From: Ursus arctos
Lineage: Eukaryota; Chordata; Mammalia; Carnivora; Ursidae
Reading direction: 5' to 3'
Length of the DNA stretch: 64,000 bases
NCBI RefSeq assembly: GCF_023065955.2
Contig: NW_026622863.1
Coordinates: 45,180,177 to 45,244,176 of the forward strand
Numbering within the stretch: the first letter of the stretch is position 1; every line of letters starts with the position of its first letter. Position numbers and translations under genes: made by a program. This document shows, one piece after another, positions 23,601 to 34,588 of this stretch. Below the pieces are notes generated by a model. It was not told the origin of the DNA. It worked only from the letters and a program-made list of their open reading frames with translations, and did not search any database.

Positions 23601-26600
23601 ACTCAGTTCTGTTGTTACAGCATGAACGCAGCCATAGATAATACCTAAACACAGGAGTGTGTCTGCGTTCCAATAAAACTTTATTACAAAAAAGGGTACC
23701 AGCGGGGACTAGAAAAATTAGGTGGGCCCACCGGCAAAGGAAGACAAGAAGGGAACTTACCTACCTTGTTCGTCCCTAGATCCGAGTTGTTGAAAAGCCA
23801 ACCCCCGCCCCCCGCCACACGGCTGCCATCTCTATGTGTTCGCGTTACTCTAGCTGAGTTAAAATACCAGAAAACCCCTCAGAAGGTAGTGGTGGTTAAA
23901 AGAAAACTTAGTGGAAGAAAAGGACCATTTTATTACACTCACAGGTTTGGGGTCAGGAAGCCAGACAGGGCTTGGCAGGGACGGCTCGTTGCTGCGCCAT
24001 GGTTTCTGGGAACTCAGCTTGGACAACTCTTTTGAACGCTGCAAGGCAGAAACTTCTGAGATTCATTCACTCACATGCCTCGCGATCAGTTGCTGGCTGG
24101 GTGTCAGCGGGGGCCGCCTCCATGTGGCTTCTCTGTGTTGCTGCTTGGGCTTCCGCACAGTATGGTGGACTCGGACTAGTCCGCTTTCTTCCGGGGCTGC
24201 TCAGCACTGCAAAGGCAAGCGTCTCTGCCAGCAAAGTGGGAATCACGTCTCCTCTTGTGACCTAGACTCCAAAGTCACAGGGTTGCTTCTGTCATCAGCC
24301 CTCCCAGATTCAAGGGGGGAAGAAGAATTAGATTCCGCTTCTTGATGGGGAGTGGTGAAATTCTAGAAGGACCTGTGGGGCAGGAGCTATTGTTGGGCCA
24401 TCTTTGGAGAATATAATCTGAAAATACAATTTGCTCCCATAAGAATTCATAACTCTAATCTACACAGTCTGCAGGGTCCAGGAAATGCCAGATTTGTCAG
24501 TTAACTTAAATTGGTCCCAGGGGTTAGCACAGTGGAACTCCAGGCAGAAGCACGTGCAAATCTTTTTTTTTTTTTTTTAAGGATTTTATTTATTTATTGG
24601 AGAGAGAGACAGAGATAGCGAGAGAGAGCAGGAGCAGGGAGGAGAGGGAGAAGCAGGTTCCCCGTGGAGCAGGGAGCCCAATGTGGGGCTCGATCCCAGG
24701 ACCCTGGGACCATGACTTGAGCCGAAGGCAGACGCTTCACCGACTGAGCCCCCCAGGTGCCCAGAGCAAATGCAGATCTGCTCTGGAGCATCATGCTCTC
24801 GACTCAGACCGCACACAGAGCCCCACAGCCGATCATGAGCTCACAATCTAAAATGACAAAACAAATGAGGACACAGTGCTGTGAACAGGACTCCATTTCG
24901 ACAAGGAGCAGCCATAGGTCCTGTCCTTGCCACATAGAGGCCAAGACAGTGAGAGTTGCAGGGAGGGAGAGAAAGGCTTTCGGAAGGGTCAGGTAAGATG
25001 CATCCGGGAGATGAGAAGATCTCTGGCTGATGCAGCTTCTGACGCTCTTGTCGACTGTGCTGCCTGTAGGCAACTTCCAGGCAGGAGAGGATGGTCGGAT
25101 CCTAAAGCGTTTCTGTCAGTGTGAGCAGCGCAGCCTGGAGCAATTGATGAGTGACCCCCTGCGGCCTTTCGTGCCCACCTACTATGGCATGGTGCAGCGG
25201 GATGGCCAGGCCTTCAACCAGATGGAAGATCTCCTGGCGGATTTTGAGGGCCCCTCCATCATGGACTGCAAGATGGGCAGCAGGTAGGTTGAGGGTCAGC
25301 CAAGGGGGCAGAGGGTCTGGGGATGCTCAACCAACTGAGCCACCTAGGCGTCCCCCATTTCACTCTCTTAATAGTTATCTTTTGATAAACAGGAGCACTT
25401 CTCATTTAGGCCAGTTTGTCATTTTTCATTATGATTAGTAGCTTTGTGTTTAAGAAATCTGCCTACTCCAAGACTGTGTGATCTCCTGTTTTCTTCTACA
25501 ATCTTTATTGTTTTAACTTTCACATCTAGATTTGCAGTCCATCTAGAATTAATTTTTATACATGGTGTGAGGTAGGGATTGAAGCCCCCCCCCCCCCCAA
25601 TATGGCAATCCTATTGACCCAGCACCATTTATTGAGAAGACTTCCCTTTCCCCACTGAATTGCTGGGCCTTCTTTGTCATGACTTGGGTAAATGTACACA
25701 TGTGTGTCTGTTTTTAGACTCTGTTCCTGTCCATCGATCTAATTGCCTATTCTTGTGCCATGTTGTGGCTTTATAACTTGTCTTGATATCAGAGAGTATG
25801 TCCTCCATCTTTGTTCCTCATAGTTTTCTTTGTCACGTCCTCTGTGTCCCAGGACCTACCTGGAGGAGGAGCTAGTGAAGGCCCGAGAAAGGCCCCGGCC
25901 CCGGAAGGACATGTATGAGAAGATGGTGGCTGTGGACCCCAGGGCCCCCACCCCTGAGGAACATGCCCAGGGTGCTGTCACCAAGCCCCGCTACATGCAG
26001 TGGAGGGAGACCGTGAGCTCGACCTCCACCCTGGGCTTCCGGATTGAGGGCATCAAGGTGAGGGCCAGGAGCTGCTAGCCTGGGGGCTGAGTGCTAGATC
26101 AGAGGCAGGGCCTCTTGGGGAACATGGGTGTCAGGGAAAGCTGGGAAGAAGCAGGATGTGGAGAAAGAGCAGGAGACTGTGGAAGATGAATAGACAGGGG
26201 CTCGGGGAGGTCCTGCTTCTCTCTCACCCCTATCAGTGTCCAAGTTTTGTTTATCTGTCTCCCTGAACAGCTACTGATTCTGTCTGCTCCACTCCCCATG
26301 GCCCTGCCCTAGTCCATCCATCTGTCCCGCCCTAGCCTCCCTGGTCTCTCCCCCACTAGCCTTCCTGGTCTTTTCTGCCCTAGCGGTCTCTCCCCCACTA
26401 GCCTCTCTGGTCTCTTCTGCCCTAGCCTCCCTGGTCTCTCCCCTGCTAGCCTTCCTGGTCTCTTCTGCCCTAGCCTCCGTGGTCTCTTCTGCCCTAGCCT
26501 CCCTGGTCTCTCCCCCACTAGCCTCTCTGGTCTCTCCCGCCCTAGCCTCCCTGGTCTCTCCCCCGCTAGCCTCCCTGGTCTCTTCTCCCCTAGCCTCCCT

Positions 26601-29600
26601 GGTCTCTTCTGCCCTAGCCACCCTGGTCTCTCCTCCACTAGCCTCTCTGGTCTCTCCCGCCCTAGCCTCCCTGGTCTCTCCCCCGCTAGCCTTCCTGGTC
26701 TCTTCTGCCCTAGCCTCCCTGGTCTCTTCTGCCCTAGCCTCCCTGGTTTCTCCCTCCCTAGCCTCCCTGGTCTCTCCCTCCCTAGCCTCCCTGGTCTCTC
26801 CCACCGTAGTCTCTCTGGGCTCCTAGGTCCTTGTCTCACCCCCTCTGATCCTCATCTGACATGGCAGCTGGAAGGATCCTTTTTCCCCCGTTTGGGGAAA
26901 GATTTTCCTTTTTTCTTTCTCTCCTTCTTTCTTTCTCTCCTTTTTTTTTGTAAATTAAACCTAGTTGTTTGAAGAGGTATTCACACAGTTCAAAAATCAA
27001 AATAATATAAAAGGGTATAGAGGGGAAATCTCTCTCCCAGCCCTGCTGCTGTCCTCCCCATTCTGTCCCCCCACCCCCGTCTGCTCCTGGAGAACCACTT
27101 GATGGTTTCTTCTGTTTCTTCCTGCAAATACAAACAAATGCAACTGTATATCCTAAATTTTCCTCCTCCAAAAGGAAGTATATAGCCCCGGAGAATTTTC
27201 CATATCATTCCATAGAAAGTCTGCCTGCCTGCCTGCCTTTCTCTTCCTTCCTCCCTTCCTCCCTTCCTGTCTTACTCAGCTGTGTAATAGCTCTCTGTGG
27301 ATGAGACACAGTCCCCTACAGATGGCCACCTGGGTTTCCACTCTTTGCCATTATAAACAGTGCCTCAGTGAATCACTTTATACACAAGACACTTTGCGAG
27401 TGGGTAGGTTTAGCTGTAGACAAGATTCCCCGAAGCAGGAGGACAGAATTGAAGATGAGGTGCATTGGGAATTTTGCTTGAGATTGTCAAGCTCCTTTCA
27501 CAGGAGTGGGACCATTGTGCACCCCACCAGCGGTGCATGAGAGTGCCTGTTTCCCCATGGCCTCGCCTGAGCCATCTTTCTACTTGTACATCCTACTGTT
27601 AGTCTCCTATTCCATGGCTCCCTAGTCCCCTCGAGAGAAGTTCCCTGGCCTAGAGGGAGCTCCAGGGTCTAGCCTCATCTCTCCCCCCCGTCTCTTCCTC
27701 CTCCTCTACCTTTAGGCCACAGTGAAGCACTTTCATTTCCTTGAAAGAGTCCTGTACTTTCCTGCCACAGGAACTTTGCACATGCTCTTCCCCCTACTGT
27801 TCCCCTGATTGACTCCCAGTCGTTTTCCTGTCTCCTTTTACTTTATTTTTTACTTTAATACTTATTTATTTATTTATGTAATTTGTTTGAGAGAGAGAGA
27901 GAGAGAGAGTGCGCTCGCACATGCACAACAGGGAAGGGCAGGGGGGAAGGGAGAAGCAGACCACTCCCCCACTGAGCAGGGAGCCTGACTCGGGGGTTGA
28001 TCCCAGGACCCAGAGATCATGACCCGAGCCAAAGACAGATGCTTATCCATCTGAGCCACCAGGCGGCCCTATTTTTTATTTATTTTTTAATTTTTAAAGA
28101 TTTTATTTATTTGAGAGAGAGAGAGAGAGATCATGAGCAGGGGAGAGGGGTAGAAGGAAAAGCAGAGTCCCCTCTGAGCAGGGAGCCTGACGGACGTTGG
28201 GCTCGATCCTAGGACTATGGGATCATGACCCCAGCTGAAGGCAGTCGCTCTACAGACCGAGCCAGCCAGGCGCCCCTTCTGTCTGCTTTTAAATTTCACT
28301 TCCTCCAGGAAGCCCACCCTGATTTCTACCCTGCCAGATCAGGGCCATCTCTTTACTTCCTCATTATTCTTATTTCCCTTTGTGATGATCTTATACCATA
28401 CCTGCCTCCTTCACCTGACTGTGTGTCTGTCCTGTTACCTCCATGTTATCAGCGCCCACACGGCACCTGACAGTGTGGCAGAATGACTCAGGTGGCTTCT
28501 CTGTGCCCTTCTCAGATATAAAAAAAAAATAACAGTCTCATTAGGCAGTGCTTACTTAACTGTGTGCCAGGCACTGTGCCATGCATCCTGCACACATCCA
28601 GTCTCCTCTGATCCTTATACCAGCTTTAACCTAACGGTGGTAAATACCAACACAATCCCCATTTTCCAGATGTGGGCACTGAGGCCACGGCTGGCGAAGC
28701 AGCTTGTTTAAGGCCGCCAGCTAGGAAGCAGCAGAGTCACTGTTCAAAGCCAGACCCACCCCTCTCCAAAGTCCACTGGGCTAGCCTGGCTTAGCCAGGG
28801 GGTTCAAGGTTAGCCTGGGAAGGACCGGTTGCTCTGGAGTGCGCCTTGAGGCTGGGTGGGGCTGGGCTGGCGGGTGAGCTGGCCGCTCCTCCTGAACAGC
28901 TAGGAGCGGGGGGACAGGCAGGTGGTCCCGGGTGGTGCCTGAGGCTGCTCGGTGTCCTGCTCGGGAAGGAAAAGGTGTGACGCTCTGCCTTCGCCCCTTG
29001 CCCTGCAGAAGGCCAACGGGACCTGCAACACCAATTTCAAGAAGACCCAGGAGCTGGAGCAGGTGACGAAGGTGTTGGAGGACTTTGTGGATGGGAACCG
29101 TGCAATCCTGGTGAGTGGGGCACCCATGCCCTGAACTTAGCAGCTAAGACCACCGCCGTCATTGTTGCTCCTGAGGCGGTGGTCTGCTGTAGGCCCGGGT
29201 TGGCCGCTACCGGCCTGCCTTGCTGACCATCGGCGGTCAGCGGGTGGCTTGGCGAGAGCCGGCTGGACCCCTCCTGGGTCCTGCTTATACATCTGGTGAT
29301 GGGCTTACTGTCTCGGCTCACGACTTGGCCACTTGTCTCTCACACTCCAGCAGGCGAGCCTGGGCGCATTCTCAGGGTAGGAGCCGGTGGCCCAGAGAAC
29401 GAGTGAAAATGGAGGACGGCTTGGAAAGGCCACCATCATTTCTGCCCCGTTTTATTGGCCAGAGCAAGTCCTCTGACCAAGCCGAGATTAAAGGGACTCT
29501 CGGTTGGAGGAGCTGCTAGGAATTGTGGGTATTCATGTATCTCTCACCACACTCTGCTCTGTGCCACCCAGAGGCTTCCAAGACTCCCCCCGCCTCCCAT

Positions 29601-31982
29601 TTTCCCCGCGGTTCCCCTGAGCCCATCCTGGCCGGGTTCCACCCGCTCCTTTGGGGGTATAAGATGTCAGCTCTCAGGGTGGGGAAGGACCCACAGAGTC
29701 CCTGTGCTAACCAAGAAACGCTTCTTCCCACACAGAGAAAGTATGTGGCTCGCCTGGAAGAACTCCGAGAGGCTCTGGAGAACTCTCCTTTCTTCAAAAC
29801 CCACGAGGTGGGAGTCCTGGCGGCCGTGGGAGCAGAAGGCCCTGTGTGGGGGGCGGTGGGGGGTGTCAGCATCCGGGTGGCACCAAAGAGAAACTGCTGA
29901 CAGAGTCACGGGGCAAAGCTATTAAGGGGAACCCCCACGTTTTGGGGTTTGCTCTTTAGGGTAGGTGGCAGAGAGGGTTTCAGGGAGATGGGATCGCTGG
30001 GAACAGAGGCTCGAGCCAGGTGGTCTGCAAGGAAGGCTCTTCGACACTGGGCATGTGACTTAACCTTCTAGGGCCTCAGCGTCCTCTTAACACAGGGAAA
30101 AACAACATTTTTTTATTTATTTGAGAGAGAGAGAGAGTGAGTGTGAGCAGGGCAAAGGGTAGAAGGAGAGGGAGAAGCAGGCTCCCCACTGAGCAGGGAG
30201 CCTGATGCGGGGCTCGATCCAGGACCCGGGATCATGACCTGAGCTGAAGGCAGAGCCACCCAGGCGCCCTAACTTCTGGCTCTTAAAATTACTTTGTAAT
30301 TGTAATGATTTCCAATTATCGGTGTCAGCCATCCTGTTCGGTGGCTCTCTCCCTCCCTCCCCCCTCCCCTGTGCAGCCTGCGTCTCTTAGGAAACAGTAA
30401 TTTCTCTGGGCTGTCGCAGGAAGTCCGTGAAGTGGCGACCTCACTGCGTGTGTGTGTCCTCTCCCTCTTCTCTCCAAGCTCTTCTACCACCCCCGCTCAG
30501 GTCCCCCTCACTTCTCTTTCCTGGTATCCCCAACTCCCCAGAGATCCCTGACCGGGGAGTCGGGCCTCCGGGTTTGAACCCGGTCTGCACTCCCCAGCAC
30601 CTGGGCCTGGGACCCGTCTCCTGACAGGCAGGATGCGCTAACAGGGCACCAGCCTCCCGGGCGGGGCGAGGATCAGGCAGGTTAATACATATGGAAGCAC
30701 GGCCCGTAGTCAGCCCTCAGTGTGTGCCAGCTGTGACTCTCGTGTTCCTTATCGTTAAATGTCACCCTCATTGTCCTCGTCGCTGCCCCTTGGGCTCTGC
30801 TCGCAAGTCCCAAAGGGGAGGCCCGGGGACCTCCTCTCTTCTGCGCTCAGGTTCGGTGTCACCCACCTGGTGACTTAGCATTTGAAAAAATGAGTTGCCA
30901 GCATCTCAGACATGAGACTTGACACCAGAATCGGGACTTCCGGTTGCCCCGGCCCGTTGGGAGACGTGGCAACAACCGGGCTGCTCGCCGTATGCCAACA
31001 GCCAAACAGAGCGGGGCGGCGGCTGCCTCTCCTGCCAGCCATCTGCTCACCCGCCCGGCACCCGGGTTCTCTGGGAGCAGTGGGGTTTGAAACCCAACTA
31101 GAAGAGGGGGGGGCCTTGCACACCTGGAGTTCCATGAAGGCATCGAAAGTACTATTTCTAATTTAAAAAACTCCCTTCAAGCCAGCATCTACCGAGGGCC
31201 GTGTGCCAAGCACCGCGAGGCCCTTCATGAGCGTGTGTGCGTCGTGGAATGCTGCCAGTGACCTTAGCGGGGGGCGGGAGGGGGGCTGTTACCGTCATCA
31301 CCTTTCTCCAGAGGAGGGAACATCATCAGCAGCCGCAGTCCGAGGTCTTTCCACGGGGGGAGCCATTATCCACTTTGTAGTGCTGGCCGGGCTCTCTTGA
31401 CCCATGCGAGATCCTGCAGGCATCTGAGTTTGTACCCCAGCGTGGGAAAGGGTAATGGTTAACGTCGGCCGTCCGTTTGCTCTACTGGCAGCTGGCGTAA
31501 GAGCTTTGTGTGGATGAATTCCCACTTGTAATGTGCACAGCCACCTTCGAGGTAAATGGTACTATCACTCCGTTATTCCCACTTTGCGTAGGAGCAAGCA
31601 GAGGCACGGAGAGGTTACGTCACCTGTCCAAGCGCACGTAGCCAGTCAGTGGCAGAGCCAGGATTGGAACCCAGACGGCCTGGCTCCAGAGTTCATCACC
31701 CTGCTCAGCTGCCTGTCGGGCAGGGGCCCGAGGCCGGTGCCTGCTCCTGCCCCTAACCTCCGACCTCTTTCCCTACAGGTGGTGGGCAGCTCCCTCCTCT
31801 TTGTGCATGACCACACTGGCCTGGCCAGGGTCTGGATGATTGACTTCGGCAAGACAGTGGCCTTGCCTGACCACCAGACGCTCAGCCACCGACTGCCCTG
31901 GGCCGAGGGCAACCACGAGGATGGGTACCTCTGGGGTCTGGACAACTTGATCCACCTCCTTCAGGGGCTGGCCCAGGGTTGA
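17433..31982 (+). CDS. ITPKC: ITPKC, inositol-trisphosphate 3-kinase C
   Basis: Coding exons: 17433-18539, 22702-22801, 25070-25283, 25853-26057, 29009-29110, 29736-29807, 31779-31982; 2004 nt, 667 aa, all GT-AG with matching phases. The protein phosphorylates Ins(1,4,5)P3 to Ins(1,3,4,5)P4, limiting calcium release; human ITPKC is linked to Kawasaki disease susceptibility. The start gives [10 protein letters not shown], as in human; the internal Met at residue 24 is a weaker choice. Exon 1 encodes a long low-complexity N-terminus, Pro/Gly-rich at first and then degenerate Trp/Thr/Asp-Gly repeats (about 110-280), ending in an acidic SFDESEDD stretch. A basic, aromatic calmodulin-binding-like segment (about 371-390, [10 protein letters not shown]) precedes the catalytic domain: PxxxDxKxG motif (464-472), SSLL (604-607) and IDFG (621-624, metal-binding Asp622). 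It is 16 residues shorter than human ITPKC (683 aa as recalled), at least partly through fewer N-terminal repeats. Confidence 0.97.
18091..18250 (+). repeat. 57-bp coding repeat in ITPKC exon 1
   Basis: 'cactgatgg' plus a 'caagatact'-like block recurs at about 18091, 18148 and 18205, a period of 57 bp (19 aa: TDG-x-TQQDT-x-SW). The last copy is shortened. In frame, so it changes protein length without breaking it. Confidence 0.8.
19560..19900 (+). repeat. MIR-like sequence in ITPKC intron 1
   Basis: 'cccattttatagatgaggaa', 'actgaggcccagacagg' and a second copy of the pattern ('tccattttatagaggaggaa' at about 19843) are MIR hallmarks. The rest of intron 1 (18540-22701) shows no exon. Confidence 0.6.
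19928..20136 (-). mobile_element. Young CAN-SINE, arctoid-type variant, 13-bp duplication
   Basis: Reverse complement with a long T run, 'cagccagcgagagagggaac', 'gccacccaggcgcccc'. Perfect duplication 'gcgccaggattct' at 19915-19927 and 20137-20149. Antisense to ITPKC. Confidence 0.93.
21140..21350 (+). repeat. MIR element
   Basis: 'gggttctgagttggaacccc', 'tgacttaggcaagtgacttc', 'ctgagcctctgtttcctctg' and 'aggtgcttagtaaacag' in MIR order. Confidence 0.7.
23040..23225 (+). repeat. MIR element
   Basis: 'gtcctgggctcaaatcctca', 'gggccttggttttctcacct', 'aatacgaagataatcatacc' in MIR order; directly followed by a short CAN-SINE. Confidence 0.65.
23228..23347 (+). mobile_element. Short tRNA-derived CAN-SINE subtype
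   Basis: 'gggcacccggttggctcagt' head, 'gggttgtgagttcaagccca' B-box region, then 'ggagcctgcttaaaataaaa' A-rich tail without the long CT block. The only CAN-SINE in sense orientation within ITPKC. Confidence 0.8.
23515..23700. repeat. Old interspersed repeat, probably a DNA-transposon remnant
   Basis: 'gtttctgtaaagggccagac ... tttgtgggccgtatggtctc ... ccaataaaactttattacaa' is a phrase recurrent in mammalian genomes. I recognise the pattern but cannot assign the family reliably. Intronic in ITPKC. The stretch 23766-24420 also looks like an old interspersed repeat, unassigned. Confidence 0.5.
24563..24763 (-). mobile_element. CAN-SINE
   Basis: Reverse complement: T run, 'ggattttatttatttattgg', 'gggctcgatcccaggaccct', end 'gagccccccaggtgccc'. 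The flanks share 'gcaaat'. Antisense to ITPKC. Confidence 0.88.
25324..25355 (-). mobile_element. CAN-SINE head fragment
   Basis: Only the tRNA-derived 5' end remains ('caactgagccacctaggcgt'), about 40 bp after an ITPKC exon. It abuts an old L1 fragment. Confidence 0.7.
25356..25815 (-). repeat. Ancient L1 ORF2 fragment, antisense, with a C14 run
   Basis: 'gtccatctagaattaatttt', 'acatggtgtgaggtaggg' and 'cagcaccatttattgagaag' mirror the corresponding part of the young L1 at 46570-46670 in the same antisense orientation. A run of 14 C at 25585-25598 replaces the usual sequence. Confidence 0.8.
26334..26826. repeat. 24-bp minisatellite, about 20 copies, in ITPKC intron 4
   Basis: The unit is approximately agcctccctggtctctcccc plus four bases, with variants (tct/ccc, act/gct/cct); one copy lacks 6 bp. 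Because 24 is a multiple of three and the unit has no stop codon in several frames, it creates long open frames on both strands (8-residue repeats such as ASLVSPPL). These are repeat artefacts, not genes. Confidence 0.93.
26945..27545 (-). repeat. Ancient L1 3' fragment, antisense
   Basis: 'aaaaatcaaaataatataaa', 'tttgccattataaacagtgc' and 'ggaccattgtgcaccccacc' follow the reverse-complement order of an old L1 3' end. A C/T-rich simple stretch lies inside (27220-27270). ITPKC intron 4. Confidence 0.6.
27848..28067 (-). mobile_element. CAN-SINE, older copy
   Basis: 'ttatttatttatttatgtaa', GA repeat, 'actgagcagggagcctgact', end 'gagccaccaggcggccc'. Antisense to ITPKC and directly followed by a second SINE in the same orientation. 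Confidence 0.85.
28088..28276 (-). mobile_element. CAN-SINE, second of a tandem pair
   Basis: 'aaagattttatttatttgag', 'gagcagggagcctgacgga', end 'gagccagccaggcgcccc'. Antisense to ITPKC. Confidence 0.87.
30107..30269 (-). mobile_element. CAN-SINE with internal deletion
   Basis: Reverse complement: 'ttttttatttatttgagaga', 'gagcagggagcctgatgcgg', end 'gagccacccaggcgccc'. The A-box portion is shortened between 'gaaggca' and 'gagccaccc'. ITPKC intron. Confidence 0.85.
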
Positions 31983-33215
31983 CCCACTTGCCCACTGCCA
32001 GGTTTATTTATTGGATGGTGCCCATCTGGCTGGTGGTACCCCGAAATTGGCTATGGGGGGCTGACCGCGGGGATGGGAGAGGTTGTGTTGTACACCACGT
32101 GAGACCAGAGTGGAAGGTCCGAAGGGCCTTGGAGACCAGGTAGCGCCAGGCCCTTTCATGATAGGGAGGTTTTAAAACTGGAGGATGGGTATGACATGGC
32201 CACATCCCACGGTGAATCAGAACCAGATTGGGTCCTCCGACTAGCCAGGACAGTTTCTGAGGGGCTGCTGGAGACCATAACTAAACCATGAGCCCTGACA
32301 GAACACAACTCGGATGCCACAGGGCACAGGCGTGATGTGGTGCCTCTCACCGTAGGAATGACTGTAATCACTGCCTCCTGTCAGCCCCCTCGGCTGCGAG
32401 CTGGCTCCTGGAGGCCGGGGGAAGGTCACTCTCATCACTGGTGTGCTGGAGAACCAGGCCTCACATGTGAACAAAGGCAGGAGCACCTGTCTGTTCTGGC
32501 CCCATCCGTTCATCTGGGAGCCATTCCAGTGCTGACAGACTCTGGGGAGGGTGTGACACCATGGGGCCGATCTGAGAGCTGCTGCTGTGGGGCGGGACCC
32601 AGTTCACCCTGTCCTGCCCTCCCCCCTGGCCCCATGGGATCCTCCCCGCTCCTGAAAGAGCTCTGCTGAACCCCTGCACACCAAAACCACAGCCACATCC
32701 CCGTGCTGGCACTGTGACCAGCACAACCTTGTTCCTTGGGCACCAGCCTCAGCCTTGAGACTTCCTCCTTCCACCCCTTACCCCCTTTCCCTTGCTCCTG
32801 GCCAGCTGGTGGCAGGAAGGGCTTTCAGCCATGGAAAAGCAGGTTTGGGAATCAGAGGTGCAGGGTGGTGGGGCCACTGGCTGTGGCCTGGGGCTTGCAA
32901 GCCTGGTCCAAACCAAAGACCCTAGTAGCACAGCCAAGGATAGGTGATGCCCCCCCCCCCCTCCAGCACCTGAACCTTTGGCTTTCCTAGCCTCTGAGGC
33001 TGGGAACCAGGTGCCTCCCTCTTCCCTAAGCTGAAGCTCATGTGTCTTCCAGGCCTGAGGAGGTGTGCTCCTTTTCTACTGACCGTCTTTATACTTATTT
33101 ATATGAGAGAGGTAGTCGTTAGCTGGGGCAGTGTTGGGGAACAGAAGGCAAAATCATTTCGTGTGCTTCCCCCCCCATGACGACGCCCCAATAAATTGCA
33201 CAGTCACGGTCAACT
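31983..33215 (+). other. ITPKC 3' UTR
   Basis: Begins after the TGA at 31980-31982 and runs to about 20 bases beyond the AATAAA at 33190-33195. No competing canonical signal is placed better. Mostly unique, GC-rich sequence. Confidence 0.7.
33190..33195 (+). terminator. ITPKC polyadenylation signal AATAAA
   Basis: Canonical AATAAA, 1.2 kb after the stop codon, followed by a T-rich stretch (ttttttctttc at about 33223) suited to a downstream element. Confidence 0.75.
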
Positions 33216-34588
33216 TTGTGGATTTTTTCTTTCGCATCTGGGGTGTGTGGGCTCAAAGCTCCCCGTTAGTGCTGGGTGGGGTAATGGGATCATGAGCAGT
33301 TTGGGGTGCACAGGAGGCCGCTTCACTCGGCATTCACCCAGCTGCTGCTCTTGTGCCTGGCTGTGTGGGACAATGTAGGGAACAGATGAGTGACTGAGAC
33401 AGCTCCCAGCTGCACCCTCAGGGCCTCCTAGGACAGTGCACCAGACAGCATCAACCAGGGGGGCAGGGCCGGGGTGCTCTGGCACAGGCGTGAGAGCAGG
33501 GGCGCTCCTCTTCAGTGAAGAAACACCACACTGTACAGCCGCTCTAAGTAAGACCCTTTGCCGGGCACTGGCTACACCGGGGACCAAGACAGACTTGTTC
33601 AGAGTGGAAGCAACAGGTTTTTCATTCAATCAATAACCTCTTTCTCCACCCCCATTTGTATAGCTACTAACTGCCGGGTTTGAATCCTGGCCCTGCCATT
33701 TGCCGGCCATGTGACCTCAGGCCAGTGACGGCACTTCTCCACGCCTCAGTCTCTCCACCTGTAAAATAGAGGAAGATCTAGTACCTTCCTTCCGTAGTTA
33801 GAGAATTTGCTGAGTTAAACTGGGCAAAGGGGTTGGCACACAGAAGCACTTTCTGTCCGTTTCTAAATCAGAACACATGGTGGGGGAGGGGCCGTACCTG
33901 GGGCTAGGGAGTCTTCTGAGCCAAAACAGAATTAAGGAGTTACTGTTAGCAGAGGCTTGGGTGCAGGGGAATAGGACACTCGAGTGACCTGGAAGGCCGG
34001 TGTGGCTGGTGGCAGAAAGCATGATGAGCTGGGGCTGAGAGAGTTTAATCCCTATTCTGTGAGCAACCACGATCTGCTGGAAGCTTCTCTGGAGGCAAGT
34101 GGTAAGACCTGGGTTGCATTTTGAAAGGCAAGGCTTCCTAGGTTCCATGGGAACAGATGCTGGGCGGCAGCTAGCGGTCCGGTGAGGAGGCTCCTGCACG
34201 TGTCCAGAGAGAGAGGAGGGTGCTTTAGAAGAGGCTGGTCACCAGTGAGAAATGGCTGGCTCCAACATTCAGGTCGGGCAGACAGGGCCTGTGGGTTGAG
34301 CTGTGGTCAAGTATCTTCCCTGGAGAGGGAACTTGGCTGGCTGGCTCCTGGCTTGAACCCCAGCCACACATCAGGAGCCCAATACAGGGGGGTGGGCGTG
34401 GGAGAAGGGGATTGGGACCCATGGACTGGGGCAGGAGGGGGACTCCTCATGGAGGATCTCTGGCTGAAGGTCCTTGGGAACGCAGCCCACACCTGCGGGC
34501 TCTTGTGAACGGAGAAACAAGCACTCTTATGGTGACAGAGCCAAGCTGTGGCCAGGGCCCTGTCAGTGTGGCTCAGGGCTGCCGCAGG
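33216..34588 (-). other. Convergent region ITPKC/ACTMAP, including the ACTMAP 3' UTR
   Basis: No coding exon. A minus-strand ATTAAA lies at 34044-34049 (tttaat on the plus strand) and is a candidate ACTMAP polyadenylation signal about 540 bases after the stop; the true cleavage site cannot be fixed. A MIR occupies roughly 33660-33840. Confidence 0.5.
33660..33840 (+). repeat. MIR element
   Basis: 'cgggtttgaatcctggccct', 'catgtgacctcaggccagtg', 'cctcagtctctccacctgta' in MIR order, with the tRNA-like B box (ggtttgaatcc). Confidence 0.75.

Noticed and set aside
25585..25598. C14 homopolymer as a functional element
   Set aside because: It lies within an old L1 fragment. Homopolymer expansion or a base-calling artefact is more likely.
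26271..26839. Long minus- and plus-strand open frames with 8-residue repeats ([16 protein letters not shown])
   Set aside because: They are produced by a 24-bp minisatellite in an ITPKC intron. Period divisible by three and lack of stops explain the openness; no start context or splice evidence.
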